This document shows, piece after piece, positions 34,261 to 45,000 of a DNA stretch of 64,000 nucleotides. Below the pieces are notes generated by a model, which was not told the DNA's origin, made no database searches, and saw only the letters and a list, made by a program, of their open reading frames with translations. The stretch is from NCBI RefSeq assembly GCF_027942865.1, contig NC_134521.1:513001-577000 (forward strand), given 5' to 3'. The position numbers were made by a program, and so were the translations under genes. Every line of letters begins with the position of its first letter. Positions within the stretch are counted from its first letter, which is position 1. Origin of the DNA: Odontesthes bonariensis. Its lineage: Eukaryota; Chordata; Actinopteri; Atheriniformes; Atherinopsidae.

Positions 34261-36067
34261 GGCTCCTCCCAGGGTGGCAGTCAGCTGATCCGCAGACGCT
34301 CAGAGGCCCAGAGGACGGATGTCACAGCCTCCTCTCTCTCTCCCTGTTTCCCTGTCTAAGTGGGGGTCTCTCGTCCCTTTCTCAGTAAGAACATCAGCCT
34401 TCTTCTTCTTCTTCTTTATTTTATTCTGCCGCTGTGTTTTCCTGCCTCCTCTCTGCCTCTCTCCTCTCCCTCTGATGGAGGATGCTGGTTCCCTCCTCCT
34501 GATGATGTCATTACTGCCCTCCCTCACTGGCTCCCTGCCTCGCTCGCCCTCCACTGTAAAAAACAACAACAATACACTAAAGGAAATTAAAGCTTCCATA
34601 TTGTGTAAAACTCCTTCTTCCTGTTCCTGGGAGCATATATCAGGGCGTCTGAGGTGTAAAACTCCTTCTTCCTGTTCCTGGGAGCATATATCAGGGCGTC
34701 TGAGGTGTAAAACTCCTTCTTCCTGTTCCTGGGAGCATATATCAGGGCGTCTGAGGTGTAAAACTCCTTCTTCCTGTTCCTGGGAGCATATATCAGGGCG
34801 TCTGAGGTGTATAACTCCTTCTTCCTGTTCCTGGGAGCATATATCAGGGCGTCTGAGGTGTAAAACTCCTTCTTCCTGTTCCTGGGAGCATATATCAGGG
34901 CGTCTGAAGTGTAAAACTCCTTCTTCCTGTTCCTGGGAGCATATATCAGGGCGTCTGAGGTGTAAAACTCCTTCTTCCTGTTCCTGGGAGCATATATCAG
35001 GGCGTCTGAGGTGTAAAACTCCTTCTTCCTGTTCCTGGGAGCATATATCAGGGCGTCTGAGGTGTAAAACTCCTTCTTCCTGTTCCTGGGAGCATATATC
35101 AGGGCGTCTGAGGTGTAAAACTCCTTCTCCCTGTTCCTGGGAGCATATATCAGGGCGTCTGAGGTGTAAAACTCCTTCTTTCTGTTCCTGGGAGCATATA
35201 TCAGGGCGTCTGAGGTGTAAAACTTCCTTCTTCAAACAATAAAAACAATGATTAAAATCCTGAGTTCAGTCAGTTTTAAATGAGTGAAAGTGTTTTATAA
35301 ACATCAGTTTTGGGGAGAGGCAGATTGTTCTGGAGGCGGCTCATTTTTAGCCTGGACCTGAACAGTTGGTGGAGTGTAAATGACTCCCATGGACGTGTCT
35401 GGGCCTTTCAAAGTAAAGCTTTAAAAACAAACAGTAAAATATTTCAATCAGATCTAAAAACGCACATGTAGCCGATGTAAAAAAGGCGTGACTTTTGTTT
35501 TAACTGATAACATCACACCAGTGTGACACAGTGGCCACGTGTCAGGAAACTTTATGAGAGAGGAGGGGAGGGGCATGCATCAGGAAGTGGAAACAACAAT
35601 TCTGTCAAAATAAAAGCCTACTTGTTTTCAACAAGACGTTTAACCCAAAACAGAAAAATAAAGACACTCTCCAGCGTCTCTCATTTTAGAATTCAAAGAG
35701 GAAACTAAGCTAACAGTGAATGTTTTCAGCCATATGTTGGGGACCGGCTGCTTTTAAAATTCAAAGAGGAAACTAAGCTAACAGTGTATATATTCAGCGA
35801 TTTGTTGGGACCGGCTGCTTTTATTTTGAAATTCTAACCGGATGTGTCGTTGTTGACTGTTTTTTTATACTTTAAGCTTTTATTGCGTCTCATTATAACT
35901 AAACATTTCATGTTTACGGCTGAACTCATTTCGTCTCTTATTGTAATTTTACGGCAAGTTAAGTCGGATTGATCTGGAAGCTAAGATGTTGTGTTAGCTC
36001 CTCCGGTTAGCCTAGCCTAGCCTAGCCGTTAGCTTCTGCCTCCAGCTGTATCCTGACAGAGTCCAAC
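34261..36067. promoter_or_regulatory. Divergent apbb3-sra1 intergenic (promoter) region
   Basis: The two start codons lie about 1.8 kb apart and point away from each other. An ETS-like ACCGGATGT is at about 35837. A 67-bp direct duplication (about 35689-35822) containing AAACTAAGCTAACAGTG and ACCGGCTGCTTTTA lies near the sra1 side. There is no clear TATA box. The 51-bp array at 34601-35225 splits the region. Transcription start sites cannot be fixed. Confidence 0.5.
34601..35225. repeat. 51-bp tandem array, about 12 copies
   Basis: The unit contains TGTAAAACTCCTTCTTCCTG and TGGGAGCATATATCAGGGCG. It is a multiple of 3, so both strands have long repeat frames (CKTPSSCSWEHISGRLR). Copies are nearly identical. 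It sits between the divergent genes. Confidence 0.96.
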
Positions 36068-36092
36068 ATGGAGGACATGTACGTCAAACCCG
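36068..36092 (+). CDS. sra1: sra1 exon 1 (start codon)
   Basis: ATG in the context CCAACATGG; 8 codons plus one base (MEDMYVKP), donor CCCG|GTGAGT. It corresponds to the conserved ELYVKPG start in mammalian SRAP. Confidence 0.9.
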
Positions 36093-39000
36093 GTGAGTTT
36101 CCTTCGCTCAGCGACTCCTTACAGGGAGGAACAGCCGGAACAGAATGTATTCTGATAATGTTCATTAGCTGTTATTAAAGCGTTAGCTGCTGAGCGGCTG
36201 TGGTGCCCGGATAACTGAGGAGAAGGTCGTAAAGAATCTGCTAAATTAAAGTTCATTAAGCCTGCGGACTGTAATCACAGACTTTGTTCATGTATATCTG
36301 TGCCTAAAGTGAGTAATACGGGATTTGTTTTAATTCGGCATATGAGTAATGTACCCAACATTAATTGTTAGCCGACATATGAGTTTAAATTGTTGTTTCA
36401 GGGGAAACGTCAACAACTTTTACACCGGTGTCACGTGATCGATCTGCTCATTAATAACCTGACTAACCTAACTCTTTCTGTTTATCTGTTTATCAGTCTG
36501 CTGTTTATCTGTTTATCTGTCTGCTGTTTAGCTTTTTCTTTACACCGTTTCCTGCGATCAGTACATAACTTTTTGCTTATTGATTAGTCTGATTTCAGGT
36601 TTATTTGTGGTCCAGGAAACACTCCAAACCAGATGACCTGGCTTTGTTTCTCTAATGATGGTCATTTATCTTTAACATGTCTCAGATGACCGGTTCTGAA
36701 ACAGAGAACTGATCAACTAATGGACCGTTTTGTTGATATTTTACTTACTCTATGAGCACATAAATATGATGCATATAATCTGTCTTTAAAGGGACACTTT
36801 CTAATTTCTTCCCCCATCTAGCGGTGCAATCTTATTTTGCAAAGTCGAATGAATTTGCTCTCTAGCGCCTCGCGTTTTCAAATGTGCGCTGCAGCTTCTT
36901 GAACTACGGCAGGCGGTATGTGTCAAGATTCAAGAAGCTATAGCTTCAGACTCAAGGTCCATACAAACAAAAAGACATCAAGACACACAGTACAAAGGAT
37001 TACATAACACACATACAACAACACTATGAATACAGATGACAGATAACATGTCAGAGAACATAGGTTGACAGCCTTTGGTGTGCAAGCAATGCTATTAGTC
37101 ATATTCTGGGAGTTACCGGAAGTGACGTCGACGCAGCGGTAGATTAGATTAGATAACTTTTATTGGTACCCAAAGGTAGATTTGGTTTGCAGTCAAGTGA
37201 GCTTCACTCATACAAAACATTCAGAACATTTAGGACACACATAACATACAAGCAACCCACAATAAACATTTAGACAATACCAAAAGAAGCCAAGTGCATC
37301 CTATTAAAAAGACATGGTGTCACATGAAGTGACAGGGGTAATAAATAAAAGTAGATTGATAAATATGTGATAAAGGTATATAAATATATGATAAGAGGTA
37401 ATTATGGGATTGATAAGTACATAGTAAAATAAGGTAACTGTGTAGGACAATAAAAATATGATAAAAACAATAAAAATTATGATCAAATACAGAAAATCAC
37501 AGTCTGTGCTTGGAGGCTATATTATTAATTTCTCTTATTGAGATGGGACAAAGCTTCCTCTGAAGCGTTTTGTTCTGCAGGCAGGTTGGCTGTATCTGTG
37601 ACCAGAGGGCAGGAGCTGGAACTCTTTATATAGTGGGTGGGAGATGTAAGATGGAGTCAGCTATCCTCCGCAACTGTCTGCTGCAGAGGGCTTCAGGGCT
37701 AAGCCGTGGCTCTCCAATGAGCCTGCTGGACCACTTCACTATTTGGTTGAGGGAGTTTCTGTTTTTCAAGGACAGATTGTTGTTCCAGCACACCAAGCAA
37801 AAGGATAAAATGGATTCAATAAAAGCCCGATAAAAGAGAGTAAGTAATGTTCGGTCAGGATGAAAATAGGACAGTTTTCTTAGACAGTGCAGACGTTGGT
37901 CGGCCTTTTTAAAAACAGTTTCGCAATTTGTCTCAAAAGTGAGCTTGTTGTCAATAGTGGTGCCAAGGTACTTATATTTGTCCACAGTCTCCACACTCTG
38001 GCCATTAGGGGTATATGGGGGTGCTTCCTGAAGTCAATAATCATATCCTTGGTTTTCATGATGTTCATCTGTAGGAATGATTTGTCACACCAGTCTTTGA
38101 ATTCCTGAACAATTGGGCCGTGGCTTGTCTCATTGCCGTGTAACAAACTTAAAATTACTGTGTCATCAGCATATTTAATAATTGCTCTGCCAACTCAGTT
38201 GCTACGGCACATGTCTGTATATAAAATGAACAGCAGCGGGGACAGAACACATCCTTGTGGCGATCCGGTAGAACTGCAGGTCTGATCAGACGGTGCCATT
38301 GATTCGTACCCTCTGTGTTCTGTTTATTAAAAAGTCTAAAATCCACCCAGAAAGGTTCTTGCTCAGATTGAATTCCTCCTGTAGCCTTTTCATCAGAACA
38401 TGTGGTTGAATAGAGTTAAAAGCAGACATAAAATCAATAAATAAGAGCCGAGCATGAGTGTCTTTCCCTTCCAAATGTTTAAAAATCATATTTAAAAGGG
38501 TGGCTGTGGCATCTTCAACTCCTCTTTGTGGCCTAAAGGCAAACTGCAGCACATCCATGTCAGGCTGAGTCCTCAACATTACAACAGTTTCAACTAATTT
38601 TTCAAAAGTTTTCATCACTATGGATGTCAGTGCTATGGGTCTGAGGTCATTTAGTATTTTAGGGGCGTTGGATTTAGGAACTGGGACCACCACGGCATCC
38701 TTCCAACATTTGGGCACATGCTGAGTTTGCAGGGTGGAATATTGGTGCCAGTTCTTTTGAGCACGTTTTGAGCAGGCGACCACAGATGTCATCAGGACCT
38801 TGACTCTTGTTTGTTTTTGTGTGTGTGAATGCTCTCACAATGTCCTCTTCTCTTATGTTGTGCTGATCTTGATCCATAAATTGATGTCTCAGGTCCTGTA
38901 TTTCACTGCTAAAATCAACTGTCAAAACGGTTGTAGAAGCTGTTGAGAGCATTTGCGAGGTTGTAGTCAGAGTCAAAGTCCTCGAGAGAGATGGTACTAC

Positions 39001-42000
39001 CATTATTTGAGTTATTAATGCCTGCAATGCTTTTCTGCATGACCATGCTGAACCCATTTTATTTGTGGACATGTTATATTCTAATTTTTCCTTATAGTTC
39101 TGTTTTGCTCTTAGGATTTCAATTTTCATATTTTTCGTGGCTGGTTGTATGTTAGATGCAGATCCTTGTTTGAAGGCATTTTTCTTGGCCTGAATACTAG
39201 ATTTAACTGATTTATTCACCCATGGTCTATTGTTCGGGTAAATTTTGACCTTTTTGCTTGGAATGATCATGTCCCGGCAGAATGCCGCATAGGAACATGT
39301 CACGTCAGTAAGCTCGTCAAGGTCTTCACCGCATGCATCTATAAACACATTCCAATCTGTGCATTCATAGCATCCCTGCAGACATAAAACAGAGTCCTCA
39401 GTCCATGTTTTTATACGTGGGTAGGAGGTACACACAGTTGTGATCTCCGCAGCCCATGGGGGGTAACGGGAGTGATTTATAGGCATCCCTAACTGATCCA
39501 TAGCATAGGTCGAGGGTTTTATCTCGTCTCGTTGCGCACGTTACGTATTGATACATGTTTGGTAGTGTCCTTTTAAGTGAAACGTGATTGAAGTCACCAA
39601 GGACAAATGTGGGTGCATCAGGAGAAATGCACTGGAGTTTGTGCACAACGTCGGGGATGGTTTTACAGGCAGAGGGGGCGTGGGCTTTCGGGTGGATATA
39701 CACAGCTGCAATGAAAAGTTGGAACTCGCGCGGCAGGTAAAAGGGGCGCAGAGACACAGCCAAGACTTCTACGTCGGGTGTACAGATACGCTCTCCCACA
39801 GTCACTGCAGTACAGAATCTTTGATTGACGTACAAACACACCCCTCCACCCTGAGTTTCCCCCGTCACCTCTCTGCTTCGATCCAGACGAAGCGGTGTTC
39901 CAAACCCGCTGATCGGCAGGTCAGAGTCCGGGTCATTTCCAGTGAGCCATGTCTCCGTGAAAGCCATCGGGCAGCAGTCTTTAAAATCCTTAAGGAAACG
40001 TACAGTCCCCTGAAGCTCGTCCACTTTATTCCTCAGTGATCGAACATTTCCAAGTATCATGGAGGGAAGTGGGAGGCGATTAAGTTGCGTCTTCCTCATC
40101 CGAAGTCGAACTCCTCCGCGTTTCCCCCTCTTTCTCTTTTTATCCTTTATTCCACCGTAACTTTTATTTGATTGTCTTTTGATGGTGTCTGGGATCTGTA
40201 ACGTGATGTCAGACACGCCAGTAGTGCTCCCAGTATTAAGTTGCAAAAGTTCATTTCTGCTGTATCGCCACCTGACTGGGCTGGCATCCAGGTAAACGAG
40301 TAGTACAATCAGAAGTAACAGTACGATGCGAATTAAATCCATGTCGCTTCAATAGTCTGCACAATGCACTTTCAGCGTTTTCCAATTCAGCGTTGGAAAA
40401 TAAGACTCACAATGAAGACAATAAAACCGTAAAACAAACAAACGCACTGAGCTGTCACTTTCTGCCGGTCGCAGCGTGCGCATGTAGCGTTAGCAGCAGT
40501 AGCGTTAGCAGCAGTGTGTAGTTGCTATCTGGGAATTTTTCTTTTAAATAAACTCCCGGTAAACTTACAAACTTTCTAATGCCTCGTTTTGTGAGTTAAG
40601 AGCCTATGTGTACTACAGCAGAAGTTTGGTAACAATCAATGCATTATTAGTGGGATCATTTACCAGATAAAATCTATTTAGCATTAGCGCCAGTAATAAG
40701 CCATTCGGCGGACGTGACGTCAAAATGACGTCATTTCCACTTGCAGGCCTGGCGCTGGGGAAACGCGATTGGAAGTGCTTTATGTGCCTCTCGGCACTTG
40801 GTCGTTTTTCATAGAGCGGAAGGACATGGCGGCCTCCATAGAGCTTGCCCGCTCTGTAGATACAGACAAGTTATTCTTCACTCAGGAGGATAAGTGAGAT
40901 TTTTGACAGAGATCATTTTACACCAATGAGGACTAATTTATGAATGAATATGTTGATTTGAGCTAATAAATTACTTAATTTATTACATAGTGTCCCTTTA
41001 AACCCGACATGTTCTGCCCTTTTTTTAAGAATGTGACGCAATTTTCGGGCTTTGGGTTCTGCTCCTTATCTGAGCGAGGGTAATTCTCCTTATTTAAGGG
41101 TAATTCTCCTTGGATATCTGGCGGTGAATGAATGGGATCAGAGGCACAAAGCGTGTCATACCCCGGTATGATAGGTGGCGCTGTACCCATTCCAGCTGTT
41201 GCTAATAGAGCCACTTCCTGTTGACCTCTTCACCACCAACAACAACAACAAACTCAGGCATTGGAGAAAGATGGAGAACGCAGGTTTAGAGTGACTTTCA
41301 ACCCAGTTATCTCAGGGTCTGAATCCCATCCGATCCAGTTCTTAGTCAGATTAAGGTGTCTACATGCACTTAATAACTCAGTCTGATTGTAATTTAGCCA
41401 ATAATCCGATCCGATCCAGTTCTTAGTTAGATTAAAGCAGGGCTCAGTAATACGGGGTTTGTTTACCATGCAATACACACCCCAAAGCTGTAGGGGGAGC
41501 TCCGTAGAAAATAGGCGACAGTCTAGCCAGACTGTCGTAAACCCACCAGAGGCAATTTGCGGTTTATTTTTCAAGACACTGGCAGAGAGTTGGAGAAGTA
41601 GAGATGCTTAACTCGAATCTTTTGGGCAATCCGGGCTGATTGGATCATTTCGAGGAGGGGATTCGAGTTATAGGGACCACTTGAATCACTTGAGTCACTT
41701 ATTTAAAAAAAAAAAAAAAAAAAAAAAAACCTTTCTGCCGTTTAGTGGCTATGCGCCTCGCCTTTTTTTTTGTCCCATTTATCAATTCATTTTGATAAAT
41801 CAAAGAGCAGCCTACGGCTACAAGTTCATTCATTTATTTTTGTCAAGTAATAATTCAATGCCATTTTATCTGAAAGCCAGACACAACAGCTAGTGTGTGC
41901 ATTTACACAGCGACAAATGTGGTAGCATTAGGTGAGGCAATGCTGAGTTTAGACCTACAAGTAAACAACATGGAATGATCTTGCCCTCCCTATATCACTA

Positions 42001-45000
42001 AATGATTATTTTTCAACGACTGTACAAGATGCATGAAGCCACGCTAACCGAGCCTGTAGCTGCCTGTAGCTGCCTACTGTAGCTGCCTACTGTAGCTGCC
42101 TACTGTAGCTGCCGACTGTAGCTGCCTACTGTAGCTGCCTACTGTAGCTGCCGACTGTAGCTGCCGACTGTAGCTGCCTACTGTAGCTGCCGACTGTAGC
42201 TGCCTACTGTAGCTGCCGACTGTAGCTGCCTACTGTAGCTGCCGACTGTAGCTGCCTACTGTAGCTGCCTACTGTAGCTGCCTACTGTAGCTGCCGACTG
42301 TAGCTGCCTACTGTAGCTGCCGACTGTAGCTGCCTACTGTAGCTGCCTACTGTAGCTGCCGACTGTAGCTGCCGACTGTAGCTGCCGCCTGTAGCTGCCT
42401 ACTGTAGCTGCCTACTGTAGCTGCCGACTGTAGCTGCCGACTGTAGCTGCCGCCTGTAGCTGCCGACTGTAGCTGCCGACTGTAGCTGCCTACTGTAGCG
42501 GCCTACTGTAGCTGCCGACTGTAGCTGCCGACTGTAGCTGCCGACTGTAGCTGCCGACTGTAGCTGCCTACTGTAGCTGCCTACTGTAGCTGCCTGTAGC
42601 TGCCTACTGTAGCTGCCTACTGTAGCTGCCGACTGTAGCTGCCTACTGTAGCTGCCTACTGTAGCTGCCTGTAGCTGCCTACTGTAGCTGCCGACTGTAG
42701 CTGCCTACTGTAGCTGCCTACTGTAGCTGCCTGTAGCTGCCGACTGTAGCTGCCTACTGTAGCTGCCGACTGTAGCTGCCGACTGTAGCTGCCGACTGTA
42801 GCTGCCTACTGTAGCTGCCGACTGTAGCTGCCGACTGTAGCTGCCGACTGTAGCCGACTGTAGCTGCCGACTGTAGCTGCCGACTGTAGCTGCCTACTGT
42901 AGCTGCCGACTGTAGCTGCCTACTGTAGCTGCCGACTGTAGCTGCCTACTGTAGCTGCCGACTGTAGCTGCCGACTGTAGCTGCCGACTGTAGCTGCCTA
43001 CTGTAGCTGCCGACTGTAGCTGCCTACTGTAGCTGCCGACTGTAGCTGCCGACTGTAGCTGCCTACTGTAGCTGCCGACTGTAGCTGCCTACTGTAGCTG
43101 CCGACTGTAGCTGCCGACTGTAGCTGCCGACTGTAGCGGCCTACTGTAGCTGCCTACTGTAGCTGCCGACTGTAGCTGCCTACTGTAGCTGCCGACTGTA
43201 GCTGCCGACTGTAGCTGCCGACAGTAGCTGCCTACTGTAGCTGCCGACTGTAGCTGCCTACTGTAGCTGCCGACTGTAGCTGCCGACTGTAGCTGCCTAC
43301 TGTAGCTGCCTACTGTAGCTGCCGACTGTAGCCGCCTACTGTAGCTGCCGACTGTAGCCGCCGACTGTAGCTGCCGACTGTAGCTGCCGACTGTAGCCGC
43401 CTACTGTAGCTGCCGACTGTAGCCGCCGACTGTAGCTGCCTACTGTAGCTGCCTGTAGCTGCCTACTGTAGCTGCCTGTAGCTGCCGACTGTAGCTGCCT
43501 ACTGTAGCTGCCTCCTGTAGCTGCCTGTAGCTGCCGCCTGTAGCTGCCTGTAGCTGCCTGTAGCTGCCGACTGTAGCTGCCTACTGTAGCTGCCGACTGT
43601 AGCTGCCTACTGTAGCTGCCTACTGTAGCTGCCTACTGTAGCTGCCGACTGTAGCTGCCTACTGTAGCTGCCGACTGTAGCTGCCTACTGTAGCTGCCTA
43701 CTGTAGCTGCCGACTGTAGCTGCCGACTGTAGCTGCCGCCTGTAGCTGCCTACTGTAGCTGCCTACTGTAGCTGCCGACTGTAGCTGCCGACTGTAGCTG
43801 CCGCCTGTAGCTGCCGACTGTAGCTGCCGACTGTAGCTGCCTACTGTAGCGGCCTACTGTAGCTGCCGACTGTAGCTGCCGACTGTAGCTGCCGACTGTA
43901 GCTGCCGACTGTAGCTGCCTACTGTAGCTGCCTACTGTAGCTGCCTGTAGCTGCCTACTGTAGCTGCCTACTGTAGCTGCCGACTGTAGCTGCCTACTGT
44001 AGCTGCCTACTGTAGCTGCCTGTAGCTGCCTACTGTAGCTGCCGACTGTAGCTGCCTACTGTAGCTGCCTACTGTAGCTGCCTACTGTAGCTGCCTGTAG
44101 CTGCCGACTGTAGCTGCCTACTGTAGCTGCCGACTGTAGCTGCCGACTGTAGCTGCCGACTGTAGCTGCCTACTGTAGCTGCCGACTGTAGCTGCCGACT
44201 GTAGCTGCCGACTGTAGCCGACTGTAGCTGCCGACTGTAGCTGCCGACTGTAGCTGCCTACTGTAGCTGCCGACTGTAGCTGCCTACTGTAGCTGCCGAC
44301 TGTAGCTGCCTACTGTAGCTGCCGACTGTAGCTGCCGACTGTAGCTGCCGACTGTAGCTGCCTACTGTAGCTGCCGACTGTAGCTGCCTACTGTAGCTGC
44401 CGACTGTAGCTGCCGACTGTAGCTGCCTACTGTAGCTGCCGACTGTAGCTGCCTACTGTAGCTGCCGACTGTAGCTGCCGACTGTAGCTGCCGACTGTAG
44501 CGGCCTACTGTAGCTGCCTACTGTAGCTGCCGACTGTAGCTGCCTACTGTAGCTGCCGACTGTAGCTGCCGACTGTAGCTGCCGACAGTAGCTGCCTACT
44601 GTAGCTGCCGACTGTAGCTGCCTACTGTAGCTGCCGACTGTAGCTGCCGACTGTAGCTGCCTACTGTAGCTGCCTACTGTAGCTGCCGACTGTAGCCGCC
44701 TACTGTAGCTGCCGACTGTAGCCGCCGACTGTAGCTGCCGACTGTAGCTGCCGACTGTAGCCGCCTACTGTAGCTGCCGACTGTAGCCGCCGACTGTAGC
44801 TGCCTACTGTAGCTGCCTGTAGCTGCCTACTGTAGCTGCCTGTAGCTGCCGACTGTAGCTGCCTACTGTAGCTGCCTCCTGTAGCTGCCTGTAGCTGCCG
44901 CCTGTAGCTGCCTGTAGCTGCCTGTAGCTGCCTGTAGCTGCCGACTGGGCGCTCGCTCGTCAACTCACGAGACAGAATCGAAACTTAAAAAGCTCCGAGT

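Larger units (their letters stand above)
37136..40342 (-). mobile_element. Jockey-superfamily LINE (L2/CR1-like), frame-broken copy
   Basis: On the minus strand an endonuclease domain (40342-39398) shows [30 protein letters not shown] and CGDHNCVYL. It is preceded by an unusual hydrophobic start ([18 protein letters not shown]). A linker and RT follow in shifted frames: LRPIALTS and [11 protein letters not shown] (38792-38286), KYADD near 38180, [10 protein letters not shown] near 37980, and a C-terminal part to about 37626. The 3' UTR ends with AATAAAAGTTATCTAATC-like sequence near 37139. At least three frame changes make it non-functional. Confidence 0.88.
36790..40997. mobile_element. TTAA-target DNA transposon in sra1 intron 1, interrupted by a LINE
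   Basis: TTAA at 36786-36789 and 40998-41001 flanks AGGGACACTTTCTAAT on the left and, inverted, AGGGACACTATGTAAT on the right. Kolobok and piggyBac families use TTAA targets; I cannot decide between them. The LINE at 37136-40342 fills most of the interior. Near the right end are two perfect TGACGTCA words and a small ATG frame. Confidence 0.65.

Noticed and set aside
40826..40897. A small 23-codon gene ([10 protein letters not shown] start)
   Set aside because: A possible first exon of a lost transposase, but it is too short and has no partner exon, so it is noted only under the transposon finding.
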